DNA from: Lucinisca nassula
Lineage: Eukaryota > Mollusca > Bivalvia > Lucinida > Lucinidae
Direction: 5' to 3'
Assembly (NCBI GenBank): GCA_963580285.1
Contig: OY757013.1
Coordinates: forward strand, 150,489,564-150,553,563
DNA length: 64,000 nt
Positions 37,301-49,300 of the stretch are shown piece after piece (the first letter of the stretch is position 1; each line of letters starts with the position of its first letter). The notes under the pieces are model-generated. The model ran no database searches and was not told the origin of the DNA. It worked only from the letters and a program-made list of their open reading frames with translations. The translations under genes were made by a program, and so were the position numbers.

Positions 37301-40300
37301 ACTGCCAGGAACACTTTAATAAAGTCTATAATTTGAATCGAAGGCAATGATCAGGAACCCACAGCTCCCATCACTGACACCAAAGGGAAAGAAATACAAA
37401 CATGAAATAACTAGACCCTAATGGAAACAACAATAGCGGAGAGCCAAAAGGACAGTTATTTTCCCATAACATGGCCCATTGGCTATCCAAAACAAAATAA
37501 TATAAGCGATGCACACAAAAGACAAACCATAACATAAAATAAACAGAGACAGAAGAACCGCCTTGGAACGGTTCTGGAAACAAATTCCACTGGGGGGCTT
37601 AAATCGATTTTATGCAGTTGCAATCCTCGCCCTTACTTCCGTTAGATTTAGATAAAAATTTGTTCAGTCCGCATGAAGGCCTCCTAACTCACCAGTGCAA
37701 CATCTCCGAGAACACAACCGAGATGAAACAAATGTGAGGACTCGACAGCAAGAAACCAATGAAATGCTGGAGCAAAAGAAAACCAACAGTTAGACCCCGA
37801 TGGGCCCGACCAGAGACACCCAACATTACATGAAATTAAATTCTCTCTATTTCTCAGTAAGCCTTTAGGCTGATACCGTCATAGAACCTGAGGCCTGACC
37901 CACCGGCGTACAATTAAAGAGGAAAGCAACATTGCCAACCGTGATTGGGTTAACTACCATGCATGCAGTCTGTCGTATAACATTTATGTTGTACCCAATC
38001 TTTTGATATCGAAGGATGATTTTACGGAATGGGTGCTGATGTCATTGCAATTATGTATTTTTTCTGAATTTTATACTTAGTCACCATAACATCCGGCTGT
38101 TCAAATTAGCACTTGAAGCAAAATAAGAACTTCATCATACATTTTATAGCAGAAGGAAGAATCTAGAGACAAAGTGAAAGTTTTGCCTCAATATGTGTGT
38201 CAATAATGTGATGTTATTAATCAAGTAATTTCGTATTGGCCCAGTTGCTGATCCGAGGCGTATACAGCAGACCGAGGACCTGTATCTGGGACAATACGGA
38301 ACTACTTGATTAATGACAATTTTATTTATTGGCACCATTGAGAACACGATTATTGATTTTTGTACTCAGTGTTAATACGAATGACCGCCGAACAATACAG
38401 GATAGTCAATTAATAATGTCAGATATAAATTCGAACGTAACACTACGCTCCTTTTGTCCTTTAATTATGAAACACTGGACTTACACAAATAACAAAAGGA
38501 GAGGCACAATGACTGCGGGAGTACTAATATATTCCAGTATATCCTCTAGCCAGTCTGGTAGGTCACCAACACTGTCACTGATTAACAGAAAGGCGTGATC
38601 ATACTTTCCAAAGGGGCCACAGGCTGGTGAAGGGTGCAGTCTAAAATAAAACATTTAAGTGTGTGCAATCGAATGTATAATGCATGATGACTGGTTACTG
38701 GTTGGTTTTAGCTTTTGTTTGTTTGTTTGTATTGGAGTTTAACGGCCCAGTTAACATTATTTTAGGTCATTGTTGAGCCGGTCAGTTTACACTTTTTCCT
38801 GGACAGGCTTATACATAAGCAGTTAACCAGTAAAGTACATATACTTTCACCAGAAACTGGCAACTTTTACTCTTTAACATACATAAGTTATGGGGCTATA
38901 CTGCGATAGATGTTTGGACATAGGCCATGAGCTACCTTATTTCAAATTGGAGTAGATGTGCATATTGACTGAATGATAGACTTACAGACTTCAAATATGC
39001 GAAGCTGGAGCTACCGGGCACCAGATATACTTTATCAGTTGTGCTTGTATGGAAGCGGTGTATATGATAGATGACGGCTTAATTATATATAAAGTTATGT
39101 CGTCAAAATGTATTTCAAGTTATTCAAAAGTTATTTAATAATGTTTGAAGTAGCGATTTATGAAATTCCAGAATGTCTTTTTCGCTATTAAAGAAATGGG
39201 GCCATGAAAAGTTGTTCAAGGTAAGGCTTCTTCGAGCCACTGAAAGGTAATCTTGAGGCATAGTGGGATAATTTTGAATGCATTTTCGATCTTCAACGAC
39301 GTATATTGTCAGTATATACATTCTCAAAAAAGGATATAAGATTAATCTCTTTTACTTTTTCTTAGATATATTTATCTGTGGAGTTATGGGGAGAATTCCC
39401 TTGAAACTCGAATGAATCCAATCAACCATGGTTAACCCAATTGTATAATAGTGGACTCTTCCATTGCTATATGTTGGACAAGTCTTTTTGTCATATAATG
39501 GGTATCAGGCCTATTTTTTCGTTTTATTCTATTTTGACAGAAAATTCTATCGGCCAATAGTGCAGGCCCTGATCAGACGCCGCGTTCTGTGGTGTCTGAT
39601 CTGGGCCTGCACTGTTTGCCAAGGTACCATTTAGGGGTTTCCCGCATACAATGGGTTAACATACCATCACTGATCGCGTACAGATGTTTACCTAGATGCT
39701 CTGTGTATATCGAAATTGATTTCTTTGTGGAATTTTGAAAATATTTGAGAGTCACTTATGATACCGTATTGGTCAAAACTAGCCAGTCTGGTCCAGGTAG
39801 TCTCGCCCAGAAAGACTTGTACACCCTGCAGTGTTCATTTCTTAGGTGTAACCTTTCCTTTCAAAGGCCAAGTGCTAATGAAACACACAGTATAAATTAA
39901 ATGAGTAAAGAATTTTCTGCTATTAAGACCAGCTAAAATTATCATTTACCCCCTATGTAAACTGCATTGTGATACACTGACCCGATAAAGATATGCTATC
40001 TGAAGACAGGTGAGCTTTTTCAGGTCAACGTGACATTGCTTTTGTATGAATGAACCGGATTACTGGAAAAAAATGGCAAAAATATTATTATTACTTGAGT
40101 AATTGGAATCATTGTTGAAAATAAATATCATGGGAAAATAACGTTCAGCTGATACTTAATAAATTGACCGATAATTGCGCGCCGGAATGTTGGTACGCAG
40201 AGAACAATGGCTAACTGATCATAAAATGCAAAATTTAAGAATGTACAGGGGATAAACCGATAAATAAAATACAAGATTTATGTCATTTGATATCAAGCTT

Positions 40301-43300
40301 ATCAGGCTCGGCTTCGAGAACGCATGTAGAATCGCTCGACAAGCCTCGCGATTGTACAAGCATTCTCGAAGCCTTGCTTGATAAACTTGATATCAAAAGA
40401 CATGAATCTGGTATTCTCTATGACTAATTCTTCTTTTAAAAACATATTTCAAAGATTTCAGTTTTTCTTTCTTAATGTCCTCTAGTAAGAGAACACCACT
40501 TGTTTTTTTTTTTTTAAGATAATTTGACTGATTCATAATTATTAATTTTACTTACTCTATGACTGCATAAGCCATTGGAAACAGACTGACAAACAAATTC
40601 ATGAGCAATATGGCAAGATAAAAGTTTCCTGTACTGGAGGCTCGGAACATCTGTTGTGGTGGTACCATTGCAACGGTTGTTATGAAGTAGCGGAAGTAGA
40701 AAATTATAAAAAGTTTGATTACACCAACAAGAGCGAGAATCGGAGAGAAGTAGAGCCCCAGCCAGATAAGTCCCTGGCCATAAATAACATCCAGAACACA
40801 CGATACTACTACAAACTTGCTGTAACCAAACTGCAAAAATTACAAATAATATTTGTATTCCACTCTTTAGGCTAGCATTTCAGACAAAAAAAAACTACAA
40901 GGTAGTTGGTAAAATGAGTAAAACTGAAGACTTTAAAGAAGATAATGTGAAACAGTAAACAGTAAAATTCCTATATTTAGACCACATTTTGAAATCTTCA
41001 AAATAAGAAAGTACATTGTGTTGAAAGCACGTCAAACTGCAGGTTATGAACAATCAAAATTACATGCAATCTTTCAAAATATCAGTTTTAATATTTTTCA
41101 TCGCTTGTATTTCTTGGTACATTTCCAAGGTACCCTCGCATTTAATTAATTCGTTGGCTACTCATAGAATAATCTGCTCCAAAGCAACGTACTCATACAG
41201 AAATTGATTCAAATGATCGAAAATCTGCCTGCCGTTTTAGAAATCAATATTACTTAAAAAAACGTGGTCTTCAGAAGTTGGTCGAAGGTGTCAAGTTAGT
41301 TTGATCAAATCCATGGAATGTTCTCTCCAATAAAACTACGTGTATGTCACAAGGGTATACCGGTTATTTCTGCTCAAACTCTGGGGCGATTCAAAGGTAC
41401 ACATAGCATTTATATTATGGAGAAAAGAAAGGCAAATATAATGAAACATCGATGGCTCGAACACCGATGGCTCGTTTATTGTGGTTTAGTCGAACTCATT
41501 CTGGAGTCCCTACGAAATTCTTATTGTAGAACCTGATAAAACATACCTATTTTTAATTTAGGAAGATATTTCATTTTGAAAAGGTTGCATATCGATATGG
41601 CGATTCTAATGAATACACAGAGCATAGCTTTATTCCATATAATTAGTATGCCACCCCCCCCCCCCCCCCCACCCCCACAAATTGGTTCTATAAATAACCC
41701 GCAGTAGCTCGAACTATTTCTGAACTATTTTTCATGGTCCAAAAGGTGTTCGGGCCATCGAAGTTTCACCATAGTGTAAATTTTATTTTAAAAATGCAAT
41801 TTCTGACAGCAACAATTATTCGATTGTACAGTTTTGACAAAAAAAGTGCATATTGAAAATTGTAAAGGGAAACGATCATACCCTTCTGCAACAACAAAAT
41901 TTAACAAGAGCTGCCCGTGTGAGGTGTAACAAAACACCAATTAAGATGAACAGTCCAAGGTCAACTAGTACCACTTTGAAAACTTCGTCCCCGACTTCGT
42001 TTTCCCAACAACAAGAAGATGAAGAATTTTCAAACATTGTCTGAAAAAGAACCAATACTTTAGACGGGACTCCGTGATCTAGTGGATAAGAGCGCTGACT
42101 CTTAACCCTTATCTTGTTGAATATTCATTTAAGCTACGCCCATTTCTGTCTATCAACCAACCAAATTACTTGATGTTATTTACTGCTACAAATTCATAAA
42201 CTGAATGCCAAACAGTGTAGATCCTGACAGAAGCCATCTGATCTGGATCTACACTGTTTGCAAAGTTAGGGGTTGTCGTGAACAGCAAGATTAGGGTTAA
42301 CCATTACGTCTCTCACCGCTGTCGGATCGAGCATGGCTAGGGTCATATGTGAGACGCCAAGCTCTGCAACGGAAGGTCAGGTGGTTTTTCTCCGAGTTCT
42401 CGGTTTTTGCCCACCTCTGATTAAAGATTAAAGATCGGCTCGATATGAGTGAAATAATCCTGAAACGGCCGTAAAACCAAAATAACAAATCAGTACTATA
42501 ACAAATGTGTGACACAGGGCATCCTTTTATATTTCAAAAACGGTTATTTTTGGTGATATTTCTGATATTTTTCTTAGTTTATACTAATTTATTTTAGTTC
42601 GATTGCGTTGAAAGCTTCAAGCTTATTGAATCGCTCTCAAACACTAATCCCGGGCGTTTTCACGCACGCGCCAGAGAGAGGCAGTGGCTTTTACACCACC
42701 GCTACCCATTTACGAGGACTAATCAAATATGAATGCAAGTAGAACGTTTTCTCATGCACTAATGCGAAAATCACCTGGAAATAAATATCACAGCGTAGAA
42801 AAACATTTTACCTATACATTGATACCAAACCTGTTAAAATCCGTCCACTTTAGCCATGTATATCGTTCGATAAACACTGTCTACTCTTGTATACTAATAC
42901 AAAACATGGTTGGAAGAAGGTCAGGGTAGGCCGTTGAAATACGGTCCCATATTAAGAATCGTTGTTTTCTTCATATACGGTGCAAAGACATTTTTGATGA
43001 AATATGTTCGGTTTATGGGCATGATGAAATGTCTTTTCCGACAGTTTTTCGTTGGTGTAAGATATTCAGCTGTTGGCTAGGCTCAACAGAAGATGCACCA
43101 CATGATCGTCGGCCGAAAAGAGCAACATCTGCCAAGATGTTTGCAAGAGTGAAAGAAATAGTTGCTACCGATGCACGATACACCACTAGGCAAATAGCTA
43201 GTATGGTTGGCATCTCATTAGGAGCAGCTCATACAATTCTGAAACGGGATTTGAAAATGAGAAAGATCTGTGCTAGATGGATTCCCCATCTGTTGACAGA

Positions 43301-46300
43301 TGAGCAGAAAAAGACACGCGTTCAGTGCGCCAAGAAGTTGTTTAAAAAGTTTCCAAATTAAAATGCAAGTTCTTTCGCTAATGTCGTCACAGGTGTCGAG
43401 ACACGGGTTCACTTTTTTGAGCCAAAACGAAAGATTCAGAACAAAATATTGGCGACAAAGTATTGCAAAAAACCATGCATTGCAATGCGGACCATGAGCG
43501 TCAAGAAGGTAGTGTATGCCATATTCTTTTCAAATCAGGGCCCTGCTATTCAGGTTGCTGTGCCTAAAGGCAAATCTGTAAATGCGACGTTTTACAAGAA
43601 TAAAGTTCTTCGAAAATTGAAGAAATATTTCAAAGAACGAAGACCCGCAACTGATTTGGCTAATGTCAGATTGCTACATGACAATGCGTCATCGCACAAG
43701 GCGTTCATTGTGCAAGACTATCTGAAGCAGGAAAAGGTTCTTGAACTCCCTCCCCCCCCCCCCCCCCCCCCGTATTCCCCTGACCTTGCCCCGTGTGACT
43801 TTTTTTTGTCCTCGCGGCTGAAAAAATACCTTTCTGGTCGAAAATTCTGCCTCGGTTCTGCAATATTCCAGTGCCTTCATAGTATACCTCGAAAAGACTA
43901 CCAAAATGCATTCAATGATTGGATCAGAAGACTGAAAGTTTGTATATCTGTTAAAGGGGAATACTTTGAAAGGACAAAATAAATTTTTCATCGAAATCAA
44001 TCGCGGAATCATTTTTATGTGCTTAGTTGCATTCATATTTGAACAGTCCTCGTATACCTGGGTGGAGTGGGGCAGTGTCATTACGTGTCTTGCCCAAGGA
44101 CACACCTCGATAGTGGCCGGATTCGCACGCACAACCTCTCGATCATAAGTCAAACGTGTTAACCACTGCGCTATCGAAATAGAAGTGGAGGCAATGATCA
44201 GAATCGGTACAATCAACCCACAACTCCCATCAGAGACACCAAAGGGAAAGAAACACACATAAACATGAAACAACAGAGCCTAATGGAAACACCAACAGCG
44301 GAAAGCCAAAAGGACATTTACTTTCCCACAAAATGGTCAATAGGCTATCCAAAATAAAATAACACAAGCGACACAAACACCCAAAGACAAACCATAACAA
44401 AAATAAACCGCGACAGAAGAACCGCCTTGGAACGGTCAGCGGAAACGAATTCCACTGGGGTTGGGGTGTGGGGGGGGGGGCTTAAATAGATTTTACGTGG
44501 CCACAATCCTCGCCTTTTCTAGAAAACTGTCAGGAAAACTTTAATAAAGGCTATAATTCGAATCGAAGGCAATGATCAGGAATCGATTCAATAAACCCAC
44601 AGCTCCCATCAGTGACAACTAAGGGAAAGAAACACAAACATGAAATAACAAGACCCTAATGGAAACATCAATAGCGGAAAGCCAAAAGGACAGTTACTTT
44701 CCGACAAAATGGCCAATTGGCTATCCAAAACAAAATAATATAAGCGATACACACACTCAAAGACAAACCATAATAAAAACAACTGCGACAGAAGAACTGC
44801 CTTGGAATGGTCCGGGAAACAAATTCCACTGGGGGTGGGGGGGGGGGGCTTAGATCGATTTTACGCAGTTGCAATCCTCGCCCTTACTTCCGTCGCGATT
44901 TAGACAAATAATGGTCAGTCCGCATGAAGGTCTCCTAACTCCTCAGTGCAAAATCTCCGTGAACACAAATAATCAAACAACCACAGAGATGAAACAACAG
45001 TGAGGACTCGACAGCAAGAAACCACTGAAATGCTGGAGCAAACGTGAACCAACAGTTGGACTCCGATGGGCCCGACCACAGACTGATATTTTTCTTACTT
45101 ACACCCCCAAACCTATGTTGTTGGTGTTCGTTAGAACCTACTCACTTTGGAGGCGGCCGACTCATTGAGACTATTACCAACAAACTTCAAGGGGGTCAAA
45201 ATTATATAGGTGTGTTTTCGTGATGATGTGGAAAATTGGCATTCAGCTTGTGACGTTTTTGTTATGTTGAAGTTGTTTTACGTTGGTGTTTCTTTCCCTT
45301 TGGTGCCTTGGATGGGGCAATTGTATCGATTCCTGATCATTGCCTTAGCTTTATTTTACAGGAGTTTTCTGTACACGTACTTGTAACATGGTACATATAT
45401 ATGTACTGAACACAGAAACAAAGATATAATTTTTTAACGCCAAGGAAGTAATCATTTTGAAGCCAGTCTTCCTACTTTTGTTGGGTCGATTCTTTTTTCA
45501 ACCGACCCTAAGTTAATATTGCCAACGTTTTTATCGATGACCTTGTGCAAAACCAAGATAACGGTTATTTATAGCCCTGCTATTCTTGTCCCTATGCGAT
45601 AAGAAATTCTGTGTTAATAAGGTTTATATAGACCTCTAGTATGAAAATATAGAAATTTAAGGGAAATGGAAACATCTGGCAGATTATTCCGCCACTTTTC
45701 AAAAGAGAGACAACTTTCGGGATTTCCTGTCCCACGGAACAAGGTGTCTATTCTTCAAGAATTTGCTCCGGAGGTCCTTTTAAGAGTTGGCCCCTACTGA
45801 CATGGGGGGCAAATAACATTTACTACTGTACTGGAATTAACGCCTGTGCGAAACTGTTCCATAAGATATGTCAAAAGTAATAAATGTCCTCTTGGAATTT
45901 TCAATGGAAGAGCCAGGCTCAATCTCGGGTTTCTCCAGACTTTTGGATGAGTCTTTGAACAAACGTATGACCTAAGCTGCTGGTAAGCACTCACTCACTC
46001 ACTCAATGGAAGGGCGTGGATTTTGGCCGTGTAAAATCGATTTAAGACCCCGCCCCAGTAAACAAGGCGGTTCTTCTGCTGTGGCTTATTATTTATATAG
46101 TTCGTCTTTGCATATACGCATTGATAATGTATTTTTTTCATTTTGGATAGCCGTTTGGCCATTTTGTGGGAAAAACTGTTCTTTTGGCTTTCCTCTTGTG
46201 ACGTTTTCAATTTGTTGTTGTTTTATGTTGGTGTTTCTTTCCCTTTGGTGTCTTGGATGGTAGGTGTGAGGTAACTGTATTGATTCCTGAACATTGCCCT

Positions 46301-49300
46301 CACTTCTATTATGCCGGTTTGTTTGTTTTGTTTGATTTGAGGTTTAACGTCCCCGTAAACATTGTATAGGTCATTTTGGAGACGTTGCTTCCAATTTTGT
46401 GGAACTTTTACCCAACACTGAGATGAAATGACCTCTCAAGCCCTGTCGCCCAATCAAACCAATACGATAAGCAAGGACGGTCCGACTCGCACCACTTTGC
46501 CTGGGCAGGCTTAGATCCTCCAAGGGGTTACCAGTACTCGTGTGCGACCGTTTTCAACTCTGCGTGGAAGCATCATGCAGCCCATCTATTTCTTCAAGCC
46601 CCGATGGGCGGGGCCGCCTCTATTATACCTGTAAAAGTTTACTAGAATTTGCACGTTATATGCTGCTGTCGCAATACATACAATGTCAAGCAGATCTGTA
46701 TAGTCAGTTTTAACTCTAGATATACTCGTATAGAAGATTTTACTCTTTTTTTAGGTGACTACCAAATTCATTCAATGAGTGTGTTGAAAACATCAGAAAT
46801 TTCAAGAGTGTGTTTTGAATATTTTTGTGTTTATTGAAACAAAGAGTAAATTTTATTTTTATCTCATACGTGACACTGGCGATGTAGCGGCGATTCTCGT
46901 GTGACCACACAACATACCTTTCAAGGGAAAATCAGAAAAAAAAACGTTCTTTAATTTATTCTTGAGTTACCTGGTTCATTTTGTAGCAATCGTCAGTGAC
47001 ATCATACAGAGAGACAACAAAAACAATCAGACTTGCGAAGTAGAATAGAGTTGTTCTGGAATGTAAACAAAACAAGCTGAAAGAAAGCCCTGAGCTTTTC
47101 TCGGATTCAAGCTCTTTAAATTCACTTGAACGGCCCAGAAAAAATGTACACTTTATATTTTCTAGTTTTGTGGTGTATTCCTTGCTTCCAAAGGATAACC
47201 CTTTTATAGAACATATTTGTAAGATCATTCTCCCTTGATCCATGTTGGAGACACCACACTTATTTTGTGCACAATTTTGATAGTTTTCACCCCTTTTTAT
47301 CAGAATGGCATACAGATTTAAGTATTTAAAATTTAGTCATAATTAATATCTAGGTATAAAAACAGGGATGTATCAAAACATCAAACTATCGATGCATCGC
47401 AATACTGACTTTGGCAATAGTTCTGTTTGTATGTGTGTTTGTTTGTTTGTTTTGAGGGCTTCTTCAGAATGTTATAAACAATAGGCACACAAAAAAGTAA
47501 CGAGATACGGTGCGCCACGCCAGCTACGCCACGCCACACTTTTTTCAAAACAAAGAATGTAACTCTTAGTCTGTGATGTCATCAACAATCTCCCAATACG
47601 GCTAGACGGAAGACATTACAAAAACACGCTTATACAAATACATTGTCACCTTTATTGCCGAAAATATGAATTTTTAAGATGAAAAATTGTGATATTTTCT
47701 TATTTCTGATCAAAATATGTATTGTGGGTACTCGTTAGAATTGCCTCATCGAGCCAAAGCCAGAAGCACTTTCTCGCCAGAGCTTTTTGCTGCTAATGAT
47801 GCAAGAAGTCAATGGTAGTTTGCCGCACAATAATATGCTTTTCATCAAAATGTTAAGGACCTCTTTTTCACATGTGTCAACACAAATATTTAAAAAGGGG
47901 TATGCAGCAGAAAGTTGGTGGGGCTTGACAGCGCAGTCGGTAGAGTATTCACATGCTATGTTAGAGGTCTGAGTTCGAGTCTCGGTTGAGACCTTAGCAT
48001 TCTCCGATTTTTCTTCGCCTGTAGAATTTGATGGCCAGTATGGGTCCACGGCTGGGGTATCGAAAAAGAACGCCACGCATCGTACTGGTCCTGTGTTAAT
48101 CCAATAAGATTCGCGGGCGTGTCAAAGGGAAATGCATGTATACAGCAGGACAATCGTCAGATATGCTAGCTCAGTTAATAGAGTGCTTGCAAGATGTTTT
48201 TGGCCCAAGTCACTGTCGGGCATTGTTCCGTTTCTTCGCCTTTTGCGTGCGGAAATATAGATACAATCATAGTTTTAAGGACTATGCAAATGTCTTCCTG
48301 GCACGTGGGCTAAACGTCATGGGTTTTTAGCATGTTGTCATATTTCTAGAAAAACAACCCATAATGTTCCCAATTAATTGAATAAATATAAAATAGGCAT
48401 ATTAAAAATTATTTTTTGCTGTTGGAAGAAAAAATAAAAGTTCACTTTGTAATAAAATTACCTTTCAAAATGGTTCATTTTTGAACGTCTGTTTCTCCAT
48501 TGTCCTTCATCAGAAACAAACATTTCTACACGAAAATATACTTTACCGTGTGTACCAGCAACGACGAGACGTGATTTTTCCAAAAACTGGCAATATAATA
48601 GTATATCGATGCCGTAAGAACCCCTATCGACATGTAGAGTTCATTATATATTGTCATTCATAAACACAGTATTGCACACGGATAAATTTAACACTGGGGT
48701 AAAGCAGCGTAGCGATAATATAAAAAATTGTGTCAGATCGTTATTTTTTTTTTTGGACAAAATAAATAATTTTCCCCTCTTGTATCTATTCTATGCATAA
48801 TAAAAATTATCAAATTAAGGTATATGCAAATGTCAACCAGACACGTGAGCTAAATTTTACGGTTGTTTATAATGTCGACAAGTTTCTAGAAAAGCAACTC
48901 ATAATGTTCCAAATTATATGAATAATCATAAAATATGCTTATTAAAAAGTGTATTTCTGTTTTTAGAAGAAAAAATAATAAATTACTTTATAAGAAAATT
49001 ACCTTTCAAAATGGTCAATTTTTGAACATCGGTTTCTCCATTGTCCTTCCTCGGAAACATTCAGTTTGTACATTAACCTAAAGTATATTCCATGTCCTAG
49101 CAAGGACGAGAAGTAGTTTTTCCAAAACTTCCACAATAACAATATATCCATTCTTTTAAACACCCATCGAACGGTCATTTTGACAGCCATTACTGTATAC
49201 ATGGTTGGTAAATTCTCCAGGTAAAACAGGGGTATAAACATGCTAATCGTGGGTAAAAATATCCTGCACAACGGATTTTATTCTAACTATTTTTATGCCT

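Noticed and set aside
39124..39327. 67-codon minus-strand frame in a TMC intron
   Set aside because: No homology recognised, no splice borders consistent with the neighbouring exons (h and g already join in phase).
41551..41650. Possible TMC exon ending AAAAATAG before gtatgt
   Set aside because: A phase-0 exit would end in a stop codon; the true exon at 41882-42040 carries the CWE motif.
43689..44273. 194-codon minus-strand frame
   Set aside because: Antisense to the mariner transposase and a Penelope 3' fragment.
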